A DNA stretch of 64,000 nucleotides from positions 23,634 through 87,633 of the forward strand of contig CAJTZE010000005.1 of assembly GCA_910584265.1 (NCBI GenBank), written 5' to 3'. Below are positions 51,243 through 59,254 of the stretch, in pieces. Source of the stretch: an uncultured Dorea sp. GTDB taxonomy: Bacteria; Bacillota; Clostridia; Lachnospirales; Lachnospiraceae. The notes under the pieces were generated by a model. It was not told the DNA's origin and did not search any database. It saw only the letters and a list, made by a program, of their open reading frames with translations. The position numbers were made by a program, and so were the translations under genes. Each line of letters starts with the position of its first letter. Position 1 is the stretch's first letter.

Positions 51243-52499
51243 TTAACCTCCATTCTCTTTTTTCTCTAGTATTATTTCAACTGTAACATCTCCCTCTAAG
51301 GAACAGTCCGCAGGCAGCTCAATCTGTACCGGAACAGTATAGGTTCCTGCCTTCTTATATCCCTTCAAGTCGATGCCCGCTATCCGCTCAATGTTCAAAC
51401 TGTCAAGACTTTCCTTCGTACCCTTTACATGTACCTCCAGATCATCTGTTTCAGCATAACTCATACGCAGATCATCATCTAGGTTTATTACAGTAATAGA
51501 ACCGATAGGAAGTTCAAAGTTCTTTGTTCCGTCCCTCTCAATTGCGATCGTTACGATCATAGAATTTGCCATGCTGTCCGCAAGCTGAATTCCGTCCGGC
51601 AGATATTCTGTCAAATCAAGAGTAAAATCTGTTCTGGAATTTACTATTTCTCCGCCAAACTCTTCTGCCGGTATTTCAATACTGTCTGCCGCATCAAGAG
51701 CCTCATCCGGACCTGTGATCTCAATTTCCTGCGGTGCAAGCTTCACCGACGAAATGGAATAGCCCTCCTTCACAGCAATCAGGGACGTATCTACATGGAT
51801 AGGAACCATGCGGGTCTTATATAACGTCACAGCAACATTTACGCCAAAATTTCCAAGATTATTTGCCAGCCGCGACTGATCGATCACATTATTATCTTCA
51901 TCATAAAATACAAGCTGAGATGGCAGCGTTGCATCCTCTCCCAAACCAGACACATCTACTTCTGCCACTACTTTACTGATTCTGTTCACCAGAGATTCCG
52001 GTCCATTAATCGTCACCGTCTCAGGCTCGGTCTGCAGGTTACCCAAAACAAAGCCGTCCCGCACTTCACCCGTTGCCATCGGCGTAATATTCGAGGTTCT
52101 GCTAATATTTTCTTCAATCTGTATCTGTAGGTTTCTGGGACTCGTCCACGCACTCTCATAACTGCCTTCATACCCGATCACTACAGCCTCAAGCGGTATC
52201 TGGGAATCCAGATACATCTCCTTGATATCCGCCGTCACAATTATATCTTCCGCTTTAATCTTACTTAAGGTACGCCGCTTTGCCGATACAGTAACACTCA
52301 CATTCTGCGTATCATCTACGATCTGGTATGTCTTCTTCTGCTCTGTCAGAATTTCAGAATGCTCTACAATCACTGGAATCCCGGAAAATGTCTTGGACAT
52401 AACCGGGTTATCTATATTGACCACTATCAGCCATAACAGAAATGCAAACAAAAAAGCTAACAGCTTAAGGCCAAGGTTATTTCTAAGACTCTTTCTCAT
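51243..52499 (-). CDS. cdaR: YbbR-domain regulator of diadenylate cyclase
   Basis: 418 residues. One N-terminal membrane helix (LGLKLLAFLFAFLLWLIVV) is followed by four YbbR domains of about 85-90 residues outside the membrane. Members bind and tune CdaA. The gene overlaps cdaA by 17 nt, the standard arrangement. ATG with GGGAGGG upstream is preferred to an in-frame start further inside cdaA. Not followed by glmM, unlike the Bacillus operon. Confidence 0.9.
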   Translation of the reverse strand: MRKSLRNNLGLKLLAFLFAFLLWLIVVNIDNPVMSKTFSGIPVIVEHSEILTEQKKTYQIVDDTQNVSVTVSAKRRTLSKIKAEDIIVTADIKEMYLDSQIPLEAVVIGYEGSYESAWTSPRNLQIQIEENISRTSNITPMATGEVRDGFVLGNLQTEPETVTINGPESLVNRISKVVAEVDVSGLGEDATLPSQLVFYDEDNNVIDQSRLANNLGNFGVNVAVTLYKTRMVPIHVDTSLIAVKEGYSISSVKLAPQEIEITGPDEALDAADSIEIPAEEFGGEIVNSRTDFTLDLTEYLPDGIQLADSMANSMIVTIAIERDGTKNFELPIGSITVINLDDDLRMSYAETDDLEVHVKGTKESLDSLNIERIAGIDLKGYKKAGTYTVPVQIELPADCSLEGDVTVEIILEKKENGG

Positions 52500-53358
52500 G
52501 GCCTGCCCTCCCTTTCTGTCTTGCAAAGAATCTTCTGGAGGATTTTCTCTTATTCTGGATGCTCACAAACTGCTCCCGCAGTTCTTCCCGTGTAAGTCCC
52601 CTGGTCAGCCGCCCTCCCTGTGCAACGGACACATGGCCGGTTTCCTCCGATACTACAACTACCAGTGCGTCACTGACCTCACTCATGCCCACTGCCGCCC
52701 GGTGTCTGGTACCAAGTCCTTTGCTGAGTCCCATATTATCTGACAAAGGCAGATAACAGGTAGCCGCCACAATTCTATCATTACGCACAATAATAGCACC
52801 GTCATGCAGCGGTGTATTATGCTCAAATATATTAATCAGCACCTGACTGGAAACCAGACAGTCCATCTGGATCCCTGTGCTCTCATATTCCGTAAGCTGG
52901 ATTGCCTGTTCCACCACGATCAGCGCGCCGGTCTTTACCTTACTCATCTCAAATACCGCCCGGATGATCCCGTCTACCGTATCGTCGCTGAACCGGCCTT
53001 TATCTTTCGTATCAAATGGCACCATGGATGAAATCAGCTGTTTCTCCCCAAGCTTCTCCAGTCCCCGGCGCAGCTCCGGCTGAAAAACCACAACCGCCGC
53101 CGTTGCCACTACGGTAGCCATATGCCTTACAATCCATAGGATCGTATGCATCTGAAACAGCGCAGCAATCAAAATAAATACTGAAAGCACCAGAATTCCC
53201 CTGAGCAGCATCCATGCCTTTGTATTCTTGATCCATATCATAATTTGATATACTAAAAATGTAATGATAATAATTTCCAGCATATCCATGATGCCGACCC
53301 GTGGAAAGTACAGGCTTTTCAAATATTCATCAACAAACTGTGCTATTCTTTGTTCCAT
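52483..53358 (-). CDS. cdaA: Diadenylate cyclase (c-di-AMP synthase)
   Basis: 291 residues. Makes c-di-AMP from two ATP, controlling potassium, turgor and wall homeostasis. Three membrane helices (about 25-95) precede the DAC domain with its DGA motif (PLHDGAIIV, near residue 186) and RHR motif (LGTRHRAAVG, near 217). The Arg/Lys-rich tail ends KSSRRFFARQKGRAGHEKES. ATG with AAGGGGAG upstream. Second-class features of the operon: upstream genes are two uncharacterised membrane proteins. Confidence 0.95.
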   Translation of the reverse strand: MEQRIAQFVDEYLKSLYFPRVGIMDMLEIIIITFLVYQIMIWIKNTKAWMLLRGILVLSVFILIAALFQMHTILWIVRHMATVVATAAVVVFQPELRRGLEKLGEKQLISSMVPFDTKDKGRFSDDTVDGIIRAVFEMSKVKTGALIVVEQAIQLTEYESTGIQMDCLVSSQVLINIFEHNTPLHDGAIIVRNDRIVAATCYLPLSDNMGLSKGLGTRHRAAVGMSEVSDALVVVVSEETGHVSVAQGGRLTRGLTREELREQFVSIQNKRKSSRRFFARQKGRAGHEKES

Positions 53359-53401
53359 CCTGCCGCTCCCCTTATATCTTGCTGAAATTCAGCCTCTGAA
53401 T

Positions 53402-54571
53402 CTATTTCCCCTTTTCGTCCAGATTCAGATCCTTCCGCAGGCTTCTGGTTAAAAGCAGATGCTCCGTGTTTGTCTTATCCGGACTCGTCTTTCCTTTCGC
53501 TTTGCTTTGTTTTTTCTCCGGCGCAGCATAAGCCGGATTACTCTTCTTTGACGGTTTTCCATGAGGCTTCTGGCCAGCCTGCTTCTTCTGGCTCCTCTTG
53601 CGCAGCTCACCGGAATCAATAACCTCCGACTCATTCTCTGCATCTTCCCGTTTATTGATTCTCTTCACCATCTTCTCAGATGCAGCAACCCCAACCTTAG
53701 GAACCGCCTTCACGTAGTAATAATATTCGTCATCCTCATATTGAAGATTCTCACATTTAGAATAATCCACGGAAAAGAAAAGGATCTCCAGTACAAATCC
53801 AACGACTATTGCCGCAACCGCGCCAATGATTAGTGTCCCGTAGGATACCTTTACATCTAGCACTGCTCCTCCTGCCGCCGCCACAACAATATAAACGGCC
53901 GCTCCTGCTGTAGCCGCAAGCTTCCATGCATGTGCCACAGCACTTCTGCGGATCCCGTAAACCGTCAGCAGGCAGATAATATCTACAACTACAAAAAGCC
54001 ACATCTCTTTGCTTGTCAGCGACTGCTTAGCAAAATCTATCATATCTGTCAGAAAATTTGCACCCTCTACAGTCTGCACCGCCGCTGCAGATTCCTTTAC
54101 CTGATGGATCAGATAATATGAAATCGTCCCAAGAGCCGCTGGAACCGCATACACCGGCGTCCCAATCAGCGCTGCCGAAATCGGAATAACCGCCGGAACC
54201 TTCAGCATATATGCCAGCGGCATCAAAAGTACCACAACCGCTGTCTTCGGCGCCAGCCTCAGGTAAAAAATGAACATCAGAAGAAAAGTAACTGCTGTTA
54301 CAAGCAGCATCCCCAAGGATGCAGAATAGATATGTCCCAATACCAGTGCCGCTGCCGCAAGCACTGTAAATACAGCCGGCAGAAAAGCACATACCACAGA
54401 AAGGCCAAACGTAATAACCGGATTGGTAAGCATATGCATAAACCCGATATCATGATTTATCATATAGAAAGTAAACAATGCCAGTATAAACTGAATTATC
54501 TTATCGATATATTTAGAATACTGTGCATAGACCTTCTGAAGCTGCCCCTTGAATTCTAATATGCCATCCAT
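53402..54571 (-). CDS. Polytopic membrane protein of unknown function
   Basis: 389 residues. About seven or eight membrane helices fill residues 25-285, including GMLLVTAVTFLLMFIFYL and VVVLLMPLAYMLKVPAVIPIS. The C-terminal 100 residues are hydrophilic and Lys/Arg/Ser-rich (KRSQKKQAGQKPHGKPSKK), probably cytoplasmic. No family was recognised. It lies 2 nt after the two-helix protein gene and 43 nt before cdaA, so it is probably made with the c-di-AMP enzyme. ATG with AAAAGGAGAG upstream. Confidence 0.75.
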   Translation of the reverse strand: MDGILEFKGQLQKVYAQYSKYIDKIIQFILALFTFYMINHDIGFMHMLTNPVITFGLSVVCAFLPAVFTVLAAAALVLGHIYSASLGMLLVTAVTFLLMFIFYLRLAPKTAVVVLLMPLAYMLKVPAVIPISAALIGTPVYAVPAALGTISYYLIHQVKESAAAVQTVEGANFLTDMIDFAKQSLTSKEMWLFVVVDIICLLTVYGIRRSAVAHAWKLAATAGAAVYIVVAAAGGAVLDVKVSYGTLIIGAVAAIVVGFVLEILFFSVDYSKCENLQYEDDEYYYYVKAVPKVGVAASEKMVKRINKREDAENESEVIDSGELRKRSQKKQAGQKPHGKPSKKSNPAYAAPEKKQSKAKGKTSPDKTNTEHLLLTRSLRKDLNLDEKGK

Positions 54572-54573
54572 AA

Positions 54574-54969
54574 CTATCGACTCTCCTTTTCATATATCTT
54601 CAGTAACCTTGCCAGATCATGGTTGTATTTTTTCACCCGCATTCTGGCCTTCTGGTGCTTCTTACTGTATATAGTCCTTGTAACTACAGCATATGCCGTT
54701 ACCACAACGAAATATCCGACAACTACTCCGATTCCCAGCGTCATAACCTCGCTCATGGACATAGATTCCATCAGCTTATCAAACAGGCAGACTCCCAACA
54801 GGCCAACCAGGCAGCCGTACCCGATTGTAACCCATAGAATAGAATATACCATATGGATGCTGGCATAGTCCTTCCTGTAATAGGCACTGATCTTCAGATC
54901 CTCCCGGCCTTCATTATTCTCATAGGAAGCCATACGTGTCATCAGCTTCACTCTTTTTTCATCTATCAT
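54574..54969 (-). CDS. Small two-helix membrane protein of unknown function
   Basis: 131 residues. Two hydrophobic helices (about 42-65 and 78-100, VLVGVV-like GIGVVVGYFVVVTAYAVVT) between charged ends; the C-terminal third is basic and may form a coiled coil (KKHQKARMRVKKYNHDLARLLKIYEKE). Not recognised. First gene of the presumed cdaA operon, ATG with AGAGGTGTG upstream. Confidence 0.75.
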   Translation of the reverse strand: MIDEKRVKLMTRMASYENNEGREDLKISAYYRKDYASIHMVYSILWVTIGYGCLVGLLGVCLFDKLMESMSMSEVMTLGIGVVVGYFVVVTAYAVVTRTIYSKKHQKARMRVKKYNHDLARLLKIYEKESR

Positions 54970-54994
54970 ATCACACCTCTGTAGTCCAAATCCT

Positions 54995-55024
54995 ATAGTA
55001 ACCCATCATCTAGTAGTATAACAA
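54995..55024 (-). promoter_or_regulatory. Possible promoter of the cdaA operon
   Basis: Minus strand: TTGTTA, 18-nt spacer, TACTAT, about 26 nt before the ATG. Imperfect boxes. Confidence 0.4.
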
Positions 55025-55027
55025 ATA

Positions 55028-55750
55028 TCAGTACCCTTGTCCAATACTAATGGTTAAAAAATATATTTTCCCGGCTCCGTTCTTCTTCAGCACTCTGGCT
55101 GCGGCATCTATTGTATTTCCTGTCGTGTAAATATCATCGACCAGAAGAACATTTCCGCGGATCCGCTCTTTTCCCTTCCACGCAAATGCATTTCTCAGGT
55201 TAGCACTTCTGCCTCTAACATCCATCTGCTTCTGAGGACTGGTATCACGCACCCTCACGAGATGCTCTGCATCAACAGGTATTCCAAGCCCCCTGCCCAG
55301 TTCCCAGGCAAGAAGCCCGGCCTGATTAAAGCCTCTCCTCCTTCTTCTCTTTCTGCTAAGCGGAATAGGAATAATAGTGGTGATATTCCACCCATGGACA
55401 GCCCGCCCGTATCTGGATAGAAGCTCTCTTCCAAAGAACCGGCTGTAGATTCTGCGATTATGATATTTAAATTGATAGACTGCCTTCTGCACGCCGCCTC
55501 TGTGCACCCACAATGCGCAGCCTCTTTCATATATATGAGGATGCCGCCCGCAGTCATAGCAGTATTCCTGATCCTTCTGCCGTATGGGCTTGCCGCAGCA
55601 CATGCATCTCGGCTCCCCAATATACTCCAGCTCTTCTCTGCATATGTCACAGACCTCCTCTGCGGCCACCCGGCCGCAGAAAGGACAGACATGAGGATAT
55701 AACAGATCCAGAAGACCTGTCCCTCTGCCTTTACTCTCACGCCGCCTCAT
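55028..55750 (-). CDS. ComF-like phosphoribosyltransferase-fold protein
   Basis: 240 residues. N-terminal zinc-ribbon cysteines (CPFCGRVAAEEVC, CMCCGKP, YCYDC) and a C-terminal phosphoribosyltransferase-like domain with RGFNQAGLLAWELG and the LLVDDIYTTGNTI PRPP-type loop. ComF proteins act with the competence helicase in DNA uptake; in anaerobes the role is untested. The ATG overlaps the recD2 stop (ATGA) and has CAGGAG upstream, so the two are coupled. Confidence 0.9.
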   Translation of the reverse strand: MRRRESKGRGTGLLDLLYPHVCPFCGRVAAEEVCDICREELEYIGEPRCMCCGKPIRQKDQEYCYDCGRHPHIYERGCALWVHRGGVQKAVYQFKYHNRRIYSRFFGRELLSRYGRAVHGWNITTIIPIPLSRKRRRRRGFNQAGLLAWELGRGLGIPVDAEHLVRVRDTSPQKQMDVRGRSANLRNAFAWKGKERIRGNVLLVDDIYTTGNTIDAAARVLKKNGAGKIYFLTISIGQGY

Positions 55751-57963
55751 GCCTTAAACTCCTGAACGCGTTCCGCAAGGCTGGAATTCCGGTTCTGCTC
55801 CATATTATTCTGGATCATTTCTGCAAAAACCGCATCGCTTCCCACCAGCGTTACGCACTTCCTTGCCCTGGTCACCGCCGTATAGATCAGATTCCGGTTA
55901 TACAGCTGCCTGGGTCCCTGCAGAAGCGGAATTACTACTGCCGGATACTCACTTCCCTGAGATTTGTGGATCGTGATGGCATAGGCAAGCTCCAGTTCAT
56001 CTAACAGCTGGAAGGGGTATTTTACAATCCGGTGCTCGTCGTATTCCACCGTCATATGCTCCGTATATGTATTGATTTCCTGAACGATTCCCATATCCCC
56101 GTTAAAAATACCCAGTCCTTTATCCACCGTCATACCATATTTCGTGCAGATTTCCCATTCAAGCTGATAATTATTCTTAATCTGCATGACCTTATCACCC
56201 TCGCGGAATTTCCGGCCGCCATGCTCCTTCTCAGTCTTAGAAGAATCCGGAGGATTCAGGTATTCCTGTAAAATATCGTTCAGCCGCTCCACTCCCAACA
56301 GTCCCTTACGCATAGGTGTCAGCACCTGAATGTCAAGCATACCGGCATCCACATATCTGGGCAGCTTCTTCTGGATCAGTGTCAGCACTACGCTGATAAT
56401 GGTATTCGCATCCTGACGCTTTAAAAAGAAGAAATCCCGGCTTTTATTATCCAGCACAACCGGCTCTCCCCGGTTGATCCTGTGGGCATTTACCACAATA
56501 TCGCTCTCCCCGGCCTGCCGGAATATCCGGGTCAGCATTACTACCGGAAAGCATTCGGAATCTATAACATCCTTCAGCACGCTTCCCGGCCCCACTGACG
56601 GAAGCTGGTTCCTATCCCCCACCAGAATCAGTCTGGTTCCCACACAGACGGCTGAGAGAAGCGCATGCATCAGAGGCAGATCCACCATGGACATCTCATC
56701 AATAATGATCACATCCACCTCAAGAGGATTCTCCCTATTCCTTGCAAAGCCGTTTTTCTGCTCCTCATCCTGCGGATTCCCGTTCACCTCCAGCAGCCGG
56801 TGGATCGTCTGCGCCTCATACCCGGTAGTCTCTGTCATGCGTTTTGCCGCACGGCCTGTGGGTGCCGCCAGATAAATATCCAGCCCCTCACTTTCAAAAT
56901 ACCGGATCATAGCATTGATCGTAGTAGTCTTTCCGGTTCCGGGTCCGCCGGTCAGCACCATAACCCCGTGCCGCACCGCTTCTACCACCGCCCTCCGCTG
57001 CATCTCATCTAACGGAAGCTCCATATTCTCCTCGATCCGCCTCAGCCTGCGCAGAATATCAGTCTCAGATGCTTCACAATAGGTATCCAGATCATGGAGC
57101 ATCTTTGCCGTATTCAATTCCATATAATAATAGTTAGATGGATAAACCCGGCGGATACCTCCTGCCTCTTTCAAGACAACCTTCCGCTCCATTGAAAGAT
57201 CCATCAGATATTTCTCCACATGCTCCACTGCCGTTTCCAGAAGCTCTCCTGCACGTCTGGAAAGTATTCCCTCCTCCAGAAAAACATGTCCGTCGTTCAC
57301 CCCCTGCAGCAGTGTATAGAAAATACCGCTCCGTATCCGGTAGTCCGAATCTGTGTGTATGCCGATCCTTCTGGCTATCTCATCCGCAGTCTTAAAACCG
57401 ATTCCGCTCACATGGTCTGCCATCTGATACGGGTTCTCTTCCAGCACCCGGTAAACACTATTGCCGTAATACTGATAAATCTTTGCCGCAAGGGTAGTGG
57501 AAATCCCGTATTTCTGCAGAAAGATCATAGCCTGACGCATCTCTTTCTTCTCTTCCATCTGTTCTGCGATTTCCCTTGCCTTACGCTCGCTGATTCCCTT
57601 TATCTCCGCCAGTCTCTCCGGCTCTTCCTCAATAATCCGGAAGGTATCCTCCTTGAACTTCCGCACGATCCTGCCTGCCAGCGAAGGCCCCACCCCTCGG
57701 ATTGCACCGGAACCCAGATACCGCTCAATCGATATCAAATCCTCCGGCTCGCAGGCCTCCGAAGAGGACACGGAAAACTGCAGGCCGTAAACAGCATGGT
57801 TCACATACTCCCCAGTCAGCTTCAAAAGCTCCCCCTCTTCAATATAGAGAAAAGAGCCTACACAGGTAACCTCCCCATCCTCATTATTCAAGTTAAATAC
57901 CGTATACCCGTTATCCTCATTACGGTACACGATGTGTTCTACATATCCTTTTATTTCTTCCAT
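55747..57963 (-). CDS. recD2: RecD2-type ATP-dependent 5'-3' DNA helicase
   Basis: 738 residues. N-terminal OB-like region (KGYVEHIVYRNEDNGYTVFNL), helix-hairpin-helix region (residues 80-200, GIGFKTADEIARRIG), then the SF1B helicase core: Walker A TGGPGTGKTTT near residue 340, DEMSMVDLPL, GDRNQLPSVGPG, and the late YAITIHKSQGSEYPAVVIP and TAVTRARK motifs. Length and layout match stand-alone RecD2. Not part of a RecBCD complex, as no recB or recC is near. Confidence 0.95.
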   Translation of the reverse strand: MEEIKGYVEHIVYRNEDNGYTVFNLNNEDGEVTCVGSFLYIEEGELLKLTGEYVNHAVYGLQFSVSSSEACEPEDLISIERYLGSGAIRGVGPSLAGRIVRKFKEDTFRIIEEEPERLAEIKGISERKAREIAEQMEEKKEMRQAMIFLQKYGISTTLAAKIYQYYGNSVYRVLEENPYQMADHVSGIGFKTADEIARRIGIHTDSDYRIRSGIFYTLLQGVNDGHVFLEEGILSRRAGELLETAVEHVEKYLMDLSMERKVVLKEAGGIRRVYPSNYYYMELNTAKMLHDLDTYCEASETDILRRLRRIEENMELPLDEMQRRAVVEAVRHGVMVLTGGPGTGKTTTINAMIRYFESEGLDIYLAAPTGRAAKRMTETTGYEAQTIHRLLEVNGNPQDEEQKNGFARNRENPLEVDVIIIDEMSMVDLPLMHALLSAVCVGTRLILVGDRNQLPSVGPGSVLKDVIDSECFPVVMLTRIFRQAGESDIVVNAHRINRGEPVVLDNKSRDFFFLKRQDANTIISVVLTLIQKKLPRYVDAGMLDIQVLTPMRKGLLGVERLNDILQEYLNPPDSSKTEKEHGGRKFREGDKVMQIKNNYQLEWEICTKYGMTVDKGLGIFNGDMGIVQEINTYTEHMTVEYDEHRIVKYPFQLLDELELAYAITIHKSQGSEYPAVVIPLLQGPRQLYNRNLIYTAVTRARKCVTLVGSDAVFAEMIQNNMEQNRNSSLAERVQEFKA

Positions 57964-58038
57964 ATCTCTTATGCTTCTTTTCCAGATCCCTGTATATCCT
58001 GATTTCTTTTTTATCCTTATCCCTGTATATTCCCGGGC

Positions 58039-59028
58039 CTATGCCTCTTTCCGTCCGCTCATAAATTCCACGAACTGCCCGGTTCCGACTGCAACCACCG
58101 TCATAGGGTCTTCCGCAGTCATTGTATGGATCCCCGTCCTCTCCTCGATCAATTCCTCCAGTCCGCGCAGCATCGCCCCGCCTCCGGTCAGCACGATCCC
58201 CCGGTCCAGAATATCCGCTGACAGCTCCGGGGGCGTCCGCTCCAGGACACTGATCACAGCCTCAATAATCTGTCCTGTCGTCTCTCTTAAAGCCTCCTCC
58301 GTCTCAGAAGAGGTCACCTTCACAATCTTCGGAAGCCCAGTCATAACACTGCGCCCGCGCACCTCGATGGACTCTTCCTCTATCAGCGGATAGGTTGTCC
58401 CGATCTTAATCTTAATATCCTCTGCAGTCCTCTCCCCGATCAGCATATTATGCTTCTTACGTACATAACGCACAATGGCCTCGTCAAAATTATCCCCTGC
58501 AATCTTGATGGAGGTATTCACCACCGTCCCTCCTAGGGAAATCACTGCCACATCCGCCGTCCCTCCGCCGATATCCACGATCATATTGCCGCAGGGCTTA
58601 GATATATCAAGGCCTGCACCAATCGCCGCCGCCACCGGCTCCTCAATCAGGCGCACTTCTCTTGCTCCTGCCGCATAGGTAGCCTCCTCCACGGCCTTGC
58701 GTTCCACCTCCGTCACGCCGCTCGGCACACAGATACTGATTCGCGGCTTGCTGAAGGAGCGCCTGCCCAGAGCCTTCTGCACAAAATATTTGATCATCTT
58801 CTCCGTCACGGTATAGTCAGAAATCACACCCTGCCGTAAAGGCCTCACTGCTACAACATTCCCCGGTGTGCGCCCCAGCATCAGCCTGGCCTCTTCACCA
58901 ATTGCCTTGATCGTATTCGAGTCCCTGTCATATGCAACCACCGAAGGCTCCTTCAGGATCACTCCTTTTCCCTTTACATATACAAGAACGCTCGCGGTTC
59001 CCAGATCAATTCCTATATCAACTGCCAT
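58039..59028 (-). CDS. mreB: MreB/Mbl-type rod-shape actin homolog
   Basis: 329 residues. Actin-fold ATPase that positions wall synthesis. IGIDLGTASVLVYVKGKGVILKEPSVVAYD (phosphate 1), VDIGGGTADVAVISLGG (phosphate 2) and VLTGGGAMLRGLEELI (adenosine) are clear. The ATG with AAAGGGG upstream gives MAVDIGIDLG. mreC and mreD are not next to it, so it could be the Mbl or MreBH paralog. Confidence 0.94.
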   Translation of the reverse strand: MAVDIGIDLGTASVLVYVKGKGVILKEPSVVAYDRDSNTIKAIGEEARLMLGRTPGNVVAVRPLRQGVISDYTVTEKMIKYFVQKALGRRSFSKPRISICVPSGVTEVERKAVEEATYAAGAREVRLIEEPVAAAIGAGLDISKPCGNMIVDIGGGTADVAVISLGGTVVNTSIKIAGDNFDEAIVRYVRKKHNMLIGERTAEDIKIKIGTTYPLIEEESIEVRGRSVMTGLPKIVKVTSSETEEALRETTGQIIEAVISVLERTPPELSADILDRGIVLTGGGAMLRGLEELIEERTGIHTMTAEDPMTVVAVGTGQFVEFMSGRKEA

Positions 59029-59096
59029 TCTTTGTTCCCCTTTCATCAAATACCTGCCGGTTTAACAGCAGACTGCACCGGCCTGCGGTTATGCAC

Positions 59097-59132
59097 AGAG
59101 GTATAATAAGTAACTCTACTTATTATACCTCT
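59097..59132. repeat. 16-bp perfect palindrome upstream of mreB
   Basis: AGAGGTATAATAAGTA and its exact complement around a 4-nt loop. Each arm contains TATAAT. On the minus strand no U-run follows, so it is not a typical terminator. It sits about 69 nt before the mreB start, in the mreB leader if the promoter further upstream is used. Confidence 0.7.
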
Positions 59133-59217
59133 TTCCTATTCATTCTTATTCATAAATATATCCAATGTTCCCAAAAATTTTCTCTGTCAAATACCCATAT
59201 CCATTTAGAGTATATCT

Positions 59218-59246
59218 ATTATAGTAAACTTTCCCGCAGTTGAAAA
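59218..59246 (-). promoter_or_regulatory. Probable promoter of mreB
   Basis: Minus strand: TTTTCA, 17-nt spacer, TATAAT, giving a leader of about 180 nt that includes the palindrome. Confidence 0.55.
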
Positions 59247-59254
59247 GGACTTTT

